This document shows, piece by piece, positions 16,982 to 26,420 of a stretch of 64,000 nucleotides of DNA. The notes under the pieces are model-generated. The model made no database searches. It saw only the letters and a list, made by a program, of their open reading frames with translations, and was not told the origin of the DNA. A program made the position numbers and the translations under genes. The stretch is from JAJNBK01 sp035642715 (GTDB lineage: Archaea > Thermoproteota > Nitrososphaeria > Nitrososphaerales > Nitrososphaeraceae), in the NCBI GenBank assembly GCA_035642715.1, contig DASQRW010000113.1:14714-78713 (forward strand). The letters run 5' to 3'. The number at the start of each line of letters is the position of its first letter. Within the stretch, counting starts at the first letter, position 1.

Positions 16982-17668
16982 CTAGTAGACCGCACCAACA
17001 GCTTCTTTTACTTCTTTCGATAACTCGCGATATCCATCTTTATCTATAATAACTACATTGATGTTATCGCCAGTACCTGCATTTCGCCTAATAGCAGCAG
17101 CAATTGACTGTATTGCTATTTTATAAGCCTCATTTACACTTGATGCTTCTTTGTATTCGGATTCAAGATAACCATAGGCTACAGGAGAGCCGCTGCCCGT
17201 AGAGATGTACTTTTCACTCGTCATTGAGCCAAAGAGATCAATGTTATAGATCTGTCCACCAGCCTTATTGTCATATCCAGCTAGGATAATCTGGACATAA
17301 TATGGAAAGTACCTTTGATTGAATAATACATTAGAACAGAGTCTTGCTGCTGAGTTTACAGGCATCACTTCTCTATTTGTAATCCTATAGATGTTTGCAT
17401 TGTAACGCATAACATCAACAAGGTTCTGGGCATCTGCCACACCACCAGCAATTGTCATACCTAAATGTCTATCGACTTTCTGAATTTTCATTACATGTCT
17501 ATCGGCAATAAAGAAACCTGCACTAGCTCTTGTATCTGCAGCTAGGACTATGCCATCTGTGCATGTCAATGCGCAAGTAGTAGTTCCTTTTTTGATCTGC
17601 TCGGCGATATAGTCAGAGTATCTGCTATCTTGAGGTTGCATTATATAAGATAGCATAATCAAGACCAA
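16982..17668 (-). CDS. psmB: 20S proteasome beta subunit
   Basis: Catalytic subunit of the archaeal proteasome. The mature enzyme begins at the threonine of KGTTTCAL, released by cleavage of a propeptide of about 27 residues. Catalytic support residues are in DGIVLAADTRAS (Asp and Arg) and in the Lys of HVMKIQK; SGSPVAYG and the GTGDNINVVII tail complete the fold. Three ATGs (17668, 17656, 17641) are possible starts and change only the propeptide. It is read divergently from leuC with about 65-75 bp between, so the two promoters overlap. Confidence 0.95.
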   Translation of the reverse strand: MVLIMLSYIMQPQDSRYSDYIAEQIKKGTTTCALTCTDGIVLAADTRASAGFFIADRHVMKIQKVDRHLGMTIAGGVADAQNLVDVMRYNANIYRITNREVMPVNSAARLCSNVLFNQRYFPYYVQIILAGYDNKAGGQIYNIDLFGSMTSEKYISTGSGSPVAYGYLESEYKEASSVNEAYKIAIQSIAAAIRRNAGTGDNINVVIIDKDGYRELSKEVKEAVGAVY

Positions 17669-17741
17669 ATTTAAGCATTATCAATATCATTAATAGAGTT
17701 CTGCATATGATTATATTTCCGATGTAACCTAGTTGAATAGA

Positions 17742-19166
17742 ATGCCAAAGACGCTATTTGAGAAGATTTGGGACAGTCATGTAATACCTACTAAAAAAGA
17801 AACCAATGAGGGGCCATTTCTAATATATGTAGATCGCCATTTAGTACATGAGGTTACTTCTCCGCAAGCGTTTGATGGCCTTCGTTTAAATTATAGAAAC
17901 GTAAGACGCCCTGATCTAACGTTTGCAACCATGGACCATAACGTGCCAACAAGCGATAGATCATTTCCGTTAGTTGATCAAATTTCTTCTGTACAGATTC
18001 AGACATTAGTGCAAAATTGCAAGGAATTTGGGATTACACTTTTTGATATTAAGAGTCCAAATCAAGGCATAGTTCACGTTATCGGTCCTGAGCTTGGCAT
18101 CACTATTCCTGGAACGGTAATTGTTTGTGGCGATAGCCATACCTCAACGCATGGTGCATTTGGTACATTCGCATTTGGCATAGGTACCAGTGAAGTAGAA
18201 CACGTTTTGGCTACCCAGTGTCTATGGCTAGACAAACCAAAAACATTTGCAATTAATTTTACAGGTCGCCGTAAAAATCCACATGCTATCACTGCTAAAG
18301 ATATGATACTTTCCGTTATTCAAAAGATAGGAACTTCAGGCAGTGTAGGCACTGTTATAGAATACAAAGGCGAAACAATTGCCGAACTTTCTATGGAACA
18401 GAGAATGACGATATGCAATATGTCCATTGAAGCTGGAGCTAGGGCAGGATTGATAGCTCCTGATCAAATTACTTTCGATTATATCAGAGGAAGAACATAT
18501 GCTCCAAAGGATGAACAGTTTGAAAAAATGGTTGATTTTTGGCGAGGGAATTTGAAAACAGACTATAATGCACCATTTGATAAATCTATCACTGTAAATG
18601 TCAATGATCTTGCTCCACAAGTCAGTTGGGGAACTAATCCTTCGATGGTCATTGATGTCACCAATTCTATTCCGTACCCTGAAGAATTCGCAAAGGGCAA
18701 TGAACATGAGAGAAAATCTGCATTACGTGCTTTACGATATATGGATCTTGAACCTGGTACCCCTATTACAAATATTCCAATAGATCGTGTGTTCATTGGC
18801 TCATGTACTAACTCTCGACTAGAAGACCTACTGGAAGCATCAGTTGTGATAGAAGGAAGAAAGGTGTCGCCCAAAGTTAGAGCAATGGTAGTTCCTGGTT
18901 CCCAACAGGTAAAAGTGCAAGCAGAAAGGATAGGTTTAGACAAAGTTTTTAAAGATGCTGGCTTTGAATGGCGAGAATCTGGTTGTAGTATGTGCCTTGG
19001 AATGAATTCTGATATCCTTGCATCTGGCGAACGCTGTGCAAGTACTTCTAACCGCAACTTTGAAGGAAGGCAGGGAAGCGGTGGAAGGACGCATCTCGTA
19101 AGCCCAGTTATGGCAGCAGCTGCTGCAATCCAAGGACACTTTGTAGATGTAAGAGAGTGGTTATAA
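17742..19166 (+). CDS. leuC: 3-isopropylmalate dehydratase large subunit
   Basis: Fe-S isomerase subunit of leucine synthesis (2- to 3-isopropylmalate). I choose the ATG at 17742 (474 residues) because MPKTLFEKIWDSHVI is the usual LeuC start; the ATG at 17733 adds three residues. The cluster ligands are the Cys of GSCTNSRLEDL and the two in SGCSMCLG, and DHNVPTSDRS, VCGDSHTSTHGAFG and FGIGTSEVEHVLATQ are aconitase-family blocks. The bacterial-type LeuC length and motifs distinguish it from the shorter archaeal HacA type. leuD follows 67 bp downstream; leuA and leuB are not in the window. Confidence 0.94.
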   Translation: MPKTLFEKIWDSHVIPTKKETNEGPFLIYVDRHLVHEVTSPQAFDGLRLNYRNVRRPDLTFATMDHNVPTSDRSFPLVDQISSVQIQTLVQNCKEFGITLFDIKSPNQGIVHVIGPELGITIPGTVIVCGDSHTSTHGAFGTFAFGIGTSEVEHVLATQCLWLDKPKTFAINFTGRRKNPHAITAKDMILSVIQKIGTSGSVGTVIEYKGETIAELSMEQRMTICNMSIEAGARAGLIAPDQITFDYIRGRTYAPKDEQFEKMVDFWRGNLKTDYNAPFDKSITVNVNDLAPQVSWGTNPSMVIDVTNSIPYPEEFAKGNEHERKSALRALRYMDLEPGTPITNIPIDRVFIGSCTNSRLEDLLEASVVIEGRKVSPKVRAMVVPGSQQVKVQAERIGLDKVFKDAGFEWRESGCSMCLGMNSDILASGERCASTSNRNFEGRQGSGGRTHLVSPVMAAAAAIQGHFVDVREWL

Positions 19167-19233
19167 TGGAAATAAACTCCATAATATAAAAATGGAAATA
19201 AGAAAGAAATAAAATAATGGAGTAAATTAAATA

Positions 19234-19830
19234 ATGGACCCTTTTAGAATTATTAAAAGCAAAGCAACTCCGCTTGATATGGTTAATGTCGATACAGATC
19301 AAATAATTCCAAAACAATTTCTTAAACTAGTTCAGAAAAGTGGTTATGGTCGATATCTATTTTACGATTGGCGATTTGATAAAGATGGAAGACCAAAAAG
19401 TAATTTTGTGTTAAATGATCCAAAATATGCTGGCAGGCAGATATTGCTTACGCGTGATAATTTTGGTAGTGGAAGCTCAAGAGAGCATGCAGCTTGGGCA
19501 ATTCTTGATTATGGATTTAGAGCAGTAATTGCACCATCTTTTGCTGATATTTTCTATAATAACTGCTTCAAAAATGGAATTTTGCCAGTTAGGCTTAGCC
19601 ATGAAGAAGTAGATTTTATGTTCATAAATGCTGATGATGTGGATATTGAGATTGACTTATCAAACCAACAGATAATTATGGGCCCAAAAAGCATGAACTT
19701 CGAGATAGATGAATCTAGAAAAAATACACTTCTTGAAGGTCTAGATGAAATAGGAATTACATTACAGTTTGAACCTCAAATAACTGAATATGAAAGAAGA
19801 AATAGTAAATTTATAGCACCATATTATTAA
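19234..19830 (+). CDS. leuD: 3-isopropylmalate dehydratase small subunit
   Basis: Swivelling subunit that completes the LeuCD isomerase, 198 residues, normal for the bacterial-type small subunit. NVDTDQIIPKQFLK and the substrate-binding loop FGSGSSREHAAWAILDYGFRAV are diagnostic, followed by FADIFYNNCFKNGILPV. It sits 67 bp after leuC in the same direction, presumably in one transcript. Confidence 0.95.
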   Translation: MDPFRIIKSKATPLDMVNVDTDQIIPKQFLKLVQKSGYGRYLFYDWRFDKDGRPKSNFVLNDPKYAGRQILLTRDNFGSGSSREHAAWAILDYGFRAVIAPSFADIFYNNCFKNGILPVRLSHEEVDFMFINADDVDIEIDLSNQQIIMGPKSMNFEIDESRKNTLLEGLDEIGITLQFEPQITEYERRNSKFIAPYY

Positions 19831-20207
19831 CTTTATTTTATATGATAAAGAGCCAAAATTCTTGTTTGTACTGATAAAAGCCAGAAGGAATGCTTTTACA
19901 AGAGACTTTTTTGATCTGGTGACACAATTCCAGTGATATACTATAAAAATTCTGGATGAGGCTATTCTATTCCTTATTAATATGAGTTTTGACAAATTTA
20001 TGGTCATTTCAGGACATATTAATGAAGACTAGATGTGTAACTAGTTGTATCTTGTATATACCTCTTCATTTCAATATGTCGTTGTCATTTCTGCCTCTCA
20101 TTTTTATTCAGACATTCCAATCTTTTTTATGCTGTTTTCTAACATCCGATGCTTTTGTAAAGTCAATTAATAGTTCATTTGACAGCTTTATAACGAAAAA
20201 GTATATT
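19831..20207. other. Gap between convergent leuD and tgtA
   Basis: An AT-rich gap of 377 bp between convergent genes. It has short open frames only, with no family resemblance, and T-rich ends on both strands suitable for termination. Nothing else was seen. Confidence 0.5.
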
Positions 20208-21836
20208 TTATAATTTGGTAATAATATTATAATCATAATCAAAAACTTTTGGATTTAGTTTTTTTATTGTCGGTATGTTATTGTAAAAATTATTGTCAAC
20301 TATCTGTCGCATGAAATTATCTGCCACTATTATTATTTCTTCAAAGTTATTGTTTACAATGAATCGGTCAAGGGATTCAATAAAGCTTGGATAATTTTTG
20401 GGATGATTATGATTTGCTGGTTTTTTGCAACTCAAATTATGTGCAGCTGGAAATATATCGCTTATTTCTGAAGGAATAATTCCAAAAAATGGGTTATAGG
20501 CGCAAATTTGTGCATCAGGAAATTTTTTGATGAGCTGAAAAAAAACTCTGGTAGAATAAAATGGATGGATATCAGAGTCTGGATATAATATTAATTTCCT
20601 TTCTTTATTTTTTAACGATGCAAACGTGGATACCATATTTCTGAATCGCTTGAGCTCTGGTCTATATTGATCTATCGGATCATAGAGAAAGACTGCTTTC
20701 TCTTTGAAGACCGGTGTTCCTTCTTCTAGATATTCAAAGGTTTTGAAAAGTTCCATTGCTTCCATAAGTTTTGGATGTGCGTGCGCCTTTTGCATCACAT
20801 ATTCCCACAATCTGCCATCCATTATAGCTTGTTTTACTGCATTAACTTCTGCTTTCAAAATGTAGAGATTGTGTTTTGCTATTTCTAATGTACGGCTATC
20901 TTTGTCCATATAAAACAACTCTTTGATAGAATAAGTAGTACAAATTGGACACTGACATGGAAGATATGAAAGGTCTTCTAGCCTGGCAGTACCATTTGAA
21001 TGCATATATCGATTATCTTTAGCATAAAGAATATACGAGGCTGAATCAAACATATCACATCCCAACGCAACAGCCAAGGGAATTGTAATGGGATGTCCTG
21101 CTCCGAAAAGATGTATTGGTTTTGCTGGAATAGTACGTTTTACTGTTGCTATCATATGTGCTAGTAGTGAAAACTCATATGCCTCCATTAACTCGACAGG
21201 GCTCCCAATAGCCAAAAGATTAAAACCCATTTTATCAAGTGCATCAGCTGAGTATTTTACCAAATCTAAATGTTCGGCACCCTGTACTGGCCCTACCCAA
21301 ATTGCGCCGTTTATATCATCACCATCATAATAATACTCACTGCCGGTGTTATTTTTGATTCTCTTGCTTTCCCTTCCTTCTTCTATAACATTAAGAGTTT
21401 CTCTCGCATTTTTAAGTGTCTGCTCTACATAGTCTTTCGCCTTCTCATATTTTAGTCCATAACCTGTAGGTTTATCAAGAGGCACAGGGATGTCACTTCG
21501 AATATCCTTCTCAAATTTAGCTATGATAGTGGGTTCGACATCAATTGAGCCATATTCTAAAACTTGATATCCTCCAGAGTCTGTCATTATCACTCCGTCA
21601 TATTTTATTATATCATGAATTCCTCTCTTTCTTGCCTCATCACCATAATGTCGGAGTGTTATGTAAGCATTAGTGATGACTGCATTAAAGCCCAAGGTTT
21701 TAAGAAATTGCGGAGTTATTGTCTGCCTTACCGGATGAATGACAGGAATAAATGCAGGGGTTTCAAAACTGCCATGGGGAGTTTTTAATTTACCGATACG
21801 GCCAGCTAGGTCAGTATATCTGACCTCGAAGGACAA
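20208..21836 (-). CDS. tgtA: Archaeosine tRNA-guanine transglycosylase
   Basis: Exchanges guanine-15 of tRNA for preQ0, the first step to archaeosine. The TIM-barrel N-terminal domain carries the catalytic aspartate in IMTDSGGYQVLEYG, the GPVQGAEHLDLV and HLFGAGHPITIPLAVALGCDMFDSA blocks, and the zinc site CQCPIC with a following His. The C-terminal part (about 350-542) resembles the C1 region. At 542 residues it is shorter than the roughly 580-residue Pyrococcus enzyme and I see no PUA domain, so that domain may be encoded elsewhere. The start is 2 bp after the stop of the Sm-like gene, implying coupling of two RNA-related functions. Confidence 0.93.
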   Translation of the reverse strand: MSFEVRYTDLAGRIGKLKTPHGSFETPAFIPVIHPVRQTITPQFLKTLGFNAVITNAYITLRHYGDEARKRGIHDIIKYDGVIMTDSGGYQVLEYGSIDVEPTIIAKFEKDIRSDIPVPLDKPTGYGLKYEKAKDYVEQTLKNARETLNVIEEGRESKRIKNNTGSEYYYDGDDINGAIWVGPVQGAEHLDLVKYSADALDKMGFNLLAIGSPVELMEAYEFSLLAHMIATVKRTIPAKPIHLFGAGHPITIPLAVALGCDMFDSASYILYAKDNRYMHSNGTARLEDLSYLPCQCPICTTYSIKELFYMDKDSRTLEIAKHNLYILKAEVNAVKQAIMDGRLWEYVMQKAHAHPKLMEAMELFKTFEYLEEGTPVFKEKAVFLYDPIDQYRPELKRFRNMVSTFASLKNKERKLILYPDSDIHPFYSTRVFFQLIKKFPDAQICAYNPFFGIIPSEISDIFPAAHNLSCKKPANHNHPKNYPSFIESLDRFIVNNNFEEIIIVADNFMRQIVDNNFYNNIPTIKKLNPKVFDYDYNIITKL

Positions 21837-21838
21837 TT

Positions 21839-22252
21839 TTACTTCTTTGTCTCCCTGACGAACTCATCATATATTGCCTTAACTCTATCAGCCGCAAGTC
21901 CAGAACCTTCTTCAATACCTGTCTTTGTGAGTTTGATTTTATCCATTACAATTATAGCTCCCACATCTTCTCTAATCTTTACTAAACCTGGAAATACTCT
22001 AGAAAGCCTATCTGATAAGGCTTTAAAATCAAAAGGCTTTTCCATGAGCTTTATTTCTTTAACGAAAGAACCGTTAAGAATTAATTTGAGGATTCCATGA
22101 CCTTCTATATTATCAAGTATAACATCGAGTTTTTCATCAATACCCGTTAGTGTGCCATTGTATATTTTTTGATCAGAAGTTTCAATAGACACTTTTTTGC
22201 CTAGGAATTGTATTGTTTCTTCCCCAAATTTCCGACTCAGTAATGCAGACAT
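21839..22252 (-). CDS. Sm-like protein with C-terminal extension (SmAP3-like)
   Basis: A 137-residue RNA-binding protein. The Sm fold spans about residues 5-70 with KKVSIETSDQKIYNGTLTGID (Sm1) and ILKLILNGSFVKEI (Sm2-like). A second alpha/beta domain of about 65 residues follows (DRLSRVFPGLVKIRED...), the layout of the archaeal SmAP3 type, which forms ring oligomers. I start at the ATG at 22252, since the upstream frame to 22303 gives a non-conserved hydrophobic leader. tgtA follows immediately. Confidence 0.82.
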   Translation of the reverse strand: MSALLSRKFGEETIQFLGKKVSIETSDQKIYNGTLTGIDEKLDVILDNIEGHGILKLILNGSFVKEIKLMEKPFDFKALSDRLSRVFPGLVKIREDVGAIIVMDKIKLTKTGIEEGSGLAADRVKAIYDEFVRETKK

Positions 22253-22444
22253 AAATATTCTTATCAGAATATGCTTAAAGTAATATATATATATGAATTT
22301 CAATATTTTATTTCTGATATTTACATATTATCAACTAGTCTTAAAAATTAGAGCAAATATGATATCTTACATTATCCATTCATATAAATCAAAAATGTAC
22401 CCATGAAGAAGAAATAGATTAGGGATTTAATAATATTTAAGAAA

Positions 22445-23074
22445 TTAATATTCGAGAAATTTCTGAACGTCACCTTTTTCATAGACCAATGAGAGCCAGT
22501 CGACTATTCCGATCTCATGTTTTAGTTTCTTTTGTAATAATAAAATTATTTCTTCGGCACACTGTTGGGGCATCTTTCCAGTTGCATCAATTTCTGCAAT
22601 TTTATTTTTTCCAAAGGTTTTTAATGCATCGTAAAATGAAACACCTAGGATTTCACTTGCTACATTCTCTCTAATCTTCTCAGTTGTGTATCCTCTGTCT
22701 TCAAAAGTTTTTATTAGTTCATAGGGTGAACGCCGCATAACTATAACAAGATCGATTCTATCTGGTTTTAACACATAAGGTACAAGATGTCCAATAATTA
22801 CTAAGTCTTCTCGTTTTTTTAATTCTTCTGTAATCAACTTGAATGTCTTTTTTATATCAACTTCTATTCCATATCTATTGTCATTTAGTATGAAAGCATC
22901 ATTATCGATTATGACCTTGTTGATATCAATTATTTTAACCCCTCCTAACTTCTCAGATACAAATTTTACACTTGTATGCTTTCCCACTCCTGGATTACCT
23001 GTAATGGCAAGTTTGATTTGACTTTTCAAGTGCTCTTCCCATCGATGCTCTACCAAGATTCCTTTATATTTCAA
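22445..23074 (-). CDS. AK6/Fap7-type adenylate kinase
   Basis: A 209-residue P-loop NTPase with Walker A GNPGVGKHT, where His replaces the usual Ser/Thr-adjacent residue as in the AK6/Fap7/hCINAP group. The LID-like segment MRRSPYELIKTFEDRGYT with its two arginines and the NVASEILGVSFYDAL helix also match. In eukaryotes and archaea this group assists late small-subunit maturation with uS11 as well as acting as adenylate kinase. The N-terminal 18 residues before the P-loop are longer than usual, so a later non-ATG start cannot be excluded. It is 140 bp upstream of the Sm-like gene on the same strand. Confidence 0.85.
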   Translation of the reverse strand: MKYKGILVEHRWEEHLKSQIKLAITGNPGVGKHTSVKFVSEKLGGVKIIDINKVIIDNDAFILNDNRYGIEVDIKKTFKLITEELKKREDLVIIGHLVPYVLKPDRIDLVIVMRRSPYELIKTFEDRGYTTEKIRENVASEILGVSFYDALKTFGKNKIAEIDATGKMPQQCAEEIILLLQKKLKHEIGIVDWLSLVYEKGDVQKFLEY

Positions 23075-23453
23075 TTAACAATTAAATATTTTGTTAACTT
23101 ATTGAGTCTGTAATTATGTCATTTCCATAGTCAAATAATAAGGGTGACCAACTTACTATATAAATCAGTCAACTGTTGTTCTAATGCTTCTTCAGCATAC
23201 TCAGACATAAGATGGCGTTGACTGGTTGACTTTAATGAGGTATATGTCAAAGCAATAAACTTAGATTTCTATGATGATCGTAAGATGAATCTAATAATTG
23301 TAAATAGACATATGTCTATTTACTCTTTTATCAAACTCTTATTTTTAAAAGTAGTTTATATATTCACTTGAAAATACTATTCCAAAAACCATTTAAAAAT
23401 TTAAAAAAGGAAAGTAGTATTTGTATTTGGAGCTCTTCTAGTGGAGAGGTTGT
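23075..23453. other. Gap upstream of the AK6-like gene
   Basis: 379 bp with no convincing gene. A 25-residue minus-strand frame at 23131-23208 (MSEYAEEALEQQLTDLYSKL...) has protein-like composition but no Shine-Dalgarno site; I regard it as chance or a relic. Confidence 0.4.
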
Positions 23454-23747
23454 TTAACCTTCTTCCCAGCCTTTTGAGAATACACCATTCTTGTGCAGTG
23501 GCACTGGTTGTCCTGCAGTATATTCCATTGGCCTCATCCAGAATATTGCATGAGTTGGACATACTCCTATACATGCACCATCTGAAATACATCGTTCTGG
23601 GTAGAAGACAAACGCCTTACCTCTCTTCCATCCTTCTACAGGTTTTACTCTAAGAACATCTGGACCGAGAGCAGTGCAAATCTCTACACAGAGAGCGCAT
23701 CCAATACATCTTTGTTCATCAACGTCTGGAATTATTGCAATTGGCAT
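23454..23747 (-). CDS. 4Fe-4S ferredoxin
   Basis: A 97-residue electron carrier. The first cluster motif is CIGCALCVEIC, with its fourth Cys in the second motif CISDGACIGVCP, whose spacing (C-x5-C-x3-C) is not the textbook CxxCxxC and fits either an insertion-type 4Fe-4S or a 3Fe-4S site, as in other thaumarchaeal ferredoxins. A 25-residue C-terminal extension follows the clusters. It stands alone; no redox partner gene is adjacent. The sequence around MPIAIIPDVDEQRC supports the ATG at 23747. Confidence 0.9.
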   Translation of the reverse strand: MPIAIIPDVDEQRCIGCALCVEICTALGPDVLRVKPVEGWKRGKAFVFYPERCISDGACIGVCPTHAIFWMRPMEYTAGQPVPLHKNGVFSKGWEEG

Positions 23748-24074
23748 CTATTAATTCACTGTAGCTGCTTACGTTCGAAACTATTTAAACCCTATGCCAA
23801 TAACAAAACAGTGTTATAATTACACTGCTGTTAAACTCATCCCAATTTATTTCTTCATGTTAAAAATAAAGATGGTCAAATTACATCAGTTATCATGAAG
23901 TATGTCATATCAGAGCTGGATATGTATTAAGATTAGCCTATGGAAACATCATATTCTATCCGCAGGATCTATGGGAAGAGTTAAGTATTATTCTCAACTC
24001 AAGCAATTTCCTTGTATTCAAAGTAAAATAATACAAACTGGCCTATTTTTAACTTAAATTTAACACTAACAATC
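23748..24074. other. Divergent intergenic region
   Basis: 327 bp between the divergent ferredoxin and small winged-helix genes. It should hold both promoters; I see several AT-rich candidate TATA elements and no open frame. Confidence 0.45.
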
Positions 24075-24359
24075 ATGACAACCATTCAACTAAATAAAAA
24101 GTCGAAAGAGTATGTATACCACTCAGTTTACTCCATCATAAAAAATTGTAATGGTAAAGCCACTAGGAGACGGATTGAAAAGGAGATTGATATTAGTAGC
24201 AAGTATGAATTGCAATATGCTATACTACGTTTGATAAAAGAAGGCAAAATTAAAAGAATTAGAGGATTTGGAGTAAACAGAATCGAATATTATTACCAAG
24301 ATATGGTGTCAAATAATTGCACGAACAACACGGAAATTATCAGAGAATCTAAATTATAA
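24075..24359 (+). CDS. Small winged-helix-like protein, 94 aa
   Basis: Basic protein of 94 residues. Residues 8-70 resemble a winged helix: ATRRRIEKEIDISSKYELQYAILRLIKEGKIKRIRG has the spacing of a recognition helix followed by a wing. The tail is Asn-rich. It may be a transcriptional regulator, but there is no adjacent target operon: the ferredoxin is divergent 330 bp away. I do not recognise a named family. Confidence 0.55.
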   Translation: MTTIQLNKKSKEYVYHSVYSIIKNCNGKATRRRIEKEIDISSKYELQYAILRLIKEGKIKRIRGFGVNRIEYYYQDMVSNNCTNNTEIIRESKL

Positions 24360-24710
24360 CAGCATAACACTAATATTCATTTCAACTTCTATTGTAGAAT
24401 GATGAACTTCAATACTTTTCTACAGGATGTGTCAGGCCACTTGGTATAATATATTGTAGTAATAATTATCATCTGATACTATGATTACTATCTAAATATT
24501 CTGAAGATATGTCTGGTGGATAAACAACTAAATTATTTGAAATCAAAAAGACGAGGCTAATTAGCAAGAAACTAACATGATGATCTATTAGAAGTATGCT
24601 ATTAAAATAAATTTGATTAAAAGTATTTTTCATCCATATTAACGCGTGCCTGTTAATTATTTTCAGGCAGTTGATAATTTCTTCTCAAACTGTGCAATTA
24701 ACTCAACCTT
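24360..24710. other. Gene-free stretch
   Basis: 350 AT-rich bases after the winged-helix gene; nothing supportable seen. Confidence 0.45.
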
Positions 24711-24872
24711 TTATATCACAATATGTGCAACATACCGATTGATTACAATATGGTCGCTTACCTTTAGAATCTGTGCTATCTCTGTTTGGTTGTACCCTGC
24801 AGCTAATAGGTCATAGAAACTTTTGACGTCTCCCGCTCAATAACTCCATTTTAGCTTTTGCTTACTGCTCAT
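24711..24872 (-). pseudogene. Relic of a helix-turn-helix protein
   Basis: A 54-codon frame interrupted by one TGA (24837-24839). After the stop it reads LLAAGYNQTEIAQILKVSD, a clear helix-turn-helix of the type found in many thaumarchaeal repeated-family proteins. The segment before the stop (SSKQKLKWSY) is basic. The frame ends soon after the recognition helix, so most of the protein is missing. This is a decayed copy, possibly of a mobile or multi-copy gene. Confidence 0.55.
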
Positions 24873-25190
24873 TCTTTTCTTCTTGTTACCCTTCTTCTCT
24901 TTGAAGACCTATAGATAAGTAGCAGCAGCTTGAACATAAAATATTTTAGGTAATGTGCAACATAATATTAGATTGTGCATCACAAGACATTCCATCTTCT
25001 CTTTAGCCCTTTCTTTCTTCCCTTCTCTTCTTACTCTTTTTTATTACATCCTTTGGTAATTCTTTACCTAGAAGATTTGTTGCAGGTTGATCTATCTTTA
25101 AGCTTTATTTGGAATGGAATTTGCACTAATTTTATTAAATATGATATGTATCATCACCACCAATAGCGGCCTTATCAATTCAATGCACTT
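24873..25190. other. Gene-free stretch
   Basis: About 320 bp with pyrimidine-rich runs (around 24990-25050) and no credible frame. It separates the helix-turn-helix relic from the methyltransferase stop. Confidence 0.4.
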
Positions 25191-26024
25191 CTAGTCGAAG
25201 GTTACTTCCCACAATCGATTGTCTTTAGATATCAACATTGGAAGACTCTCCTTATAATGGAAACCACATTCATCAAGGAGTGATTCAAAATCATATGTCC
25301 CTAAACCTACTAATTCTTCTTTTTTTAACCATTCCTTTAAATCTGCAGCTATCTTGCTAGACATTTGGGGTCTTGTATATACATACCAAAAATTATGAGC
25401 AGTGCGCAATTTGGCCAGTTGTTTTTTCTTATTTTCATCAGATAATAAAGAAGGCGTATAGAATTTATTCATCAATTCACTATTAACATCTATCCAAGAT
25501 GGCGTTCTCCATGATGCTATTTTTTCGAATCCAAATTCGTCGTACTCACAACTACCATTTATTCCGCATTGGCCTCCACTATCAAATGTTGTTATAATAC
25601 AACGTGTAGAGGTTGCAACATACTTCCGGAAATCGACTCCTGGTTCCATCCAACCTATAAAGGCAACATCAAACATCTTTTTTTCAAACGATTCTATAGG
25701 AGTTGGATAGATAAAATCCGGCATAGGTCTTTGAAAGGCGTAGAAAATACCTCTATCCTGTTCGAGCCCTATTGCATCTGGAATAAATTCCCTTATCTTC
25801 TCAAGAAAATCACCATATCCACAGCCTATGTCTATAAACCTAGGTTTATTGGAAATAGATTTGGAAATTGTTACTACGCGCATAACGTCGACTTTGCGGT
25901 AAGTGAAATACGATCCTGCAAAAAATGGAAAGATATAACGTTCATGATATGGTTGTGGATTATTACCCTTGAATTGCTTATAGGCAATATACGCTTTTTG
26001 CAATTCCTCCATTTTGAATGGCAT
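25191..26024 (-). CDS. Class I SAM-dependent methyltransferase
   Basis: A 277-residue protein with motif I FIDIGCGYGDFLEKI (residues about 62-76) and the following acidic residue in AIGLEQD, the usual S-adenosylmethionine pocket. A long region after the Rossmann core (residues 135-277) includes SGGQCGINGSCEYDEFGF and a basic helical stretch that probably bind the substrate, which I cannot name. An alternative start is the ATG at residue 5 (26012). It is divergent from the 74-residue gene at 26196. No pathway context is available. Confidence 0.8.
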   Translation of the reverse strand: MPFKMEELQKAYIAYKQFKGNNPQPYHERYIFPFFAGSYFTYRKVDVMRVVTISKSISNKPRFIDIGCGYGDFLEKIREFIPDAIGLEQDRGIFYAFQRPMPDFIYPTPIESFEKKMFDVAFIGWMEPGVDFRKYVATSTRCIITTFDSGGQCGINGSCEYDEFGFEKIASWRTPSWIDVNSELMNKFYTPSLLSDENKKKQLAKLRTAHNFWYVYTRPQMSSKIAADLKEWLKKEELVGLGTYDFESLLDECGFHYKESLPMLISKDNRLWEVTFD

Positions 26025-26195
26025 GTATCTCTTTTTGAGAAAACTCAGTGTTCAAACGTATTATATGTTATATGCCTTTCAATCAGGCAATATTCAAAGT
26101 TATATAAAGCAAGAATGAAAATACATGAATTAATAAATGTTAAAATAGTATGATGAACCCAAAAGGCTTATTAAGTTCCTATATAACTTGGTCTT

Positions 26196-26420
26196 ATGGT
26201 TAGGAAATTTGAAGAATGGTGGAATACTGTACCAGCAGATTTAAAGCAGAAAGCTCGTCAGGGAGATGAGCAAAACAAGCCGTTGTTAAACCAAATTAAC
26301 TATGTACTTTTACACCTTCATTTAGCGGGCAAGCATGATGTTAAGCCATCCCACGACGAGCTTAAGGACTGGCTTCATAGCGGTCAAGTAGATGTACTTA
26401 GGATGACGGCGAAAAAATAA
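26196..26420 (+). CDS. Small conserved-looking protein, 74 aa
   Basis: A soluble 74-residue protein (EEWWNTVPADLKQKARQG... then HDELKDWLHSGQVDVLRM) with predicted helices and no membrane segment. Composition and codon use are those of a real gene. A TTATTAAG element lies about 26 bp upstream of the ATG, so the transcript is probably leaderless. I do not recognise a family. It is divergent from the methyltransferase. Confidence 0.7.
   Translation: MVRKFEEWWNTVPADLKQKARQGDEQNKPLLNQINYVLLHLHLAGKHDVKPSHDELKDWLHSGQVDVLRMTAKK

Noticed and set aside
18563..19057. 164-codon frame opposite leuC
   Set aside because: Antisense of conserved LeuC codons; no start signal or family match.
21520..21545. 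GGTTCGA-type T-loop suggestive of a tRNA
   Set aside because: Lies in tgtA codons and no cloverleaf forms around it.
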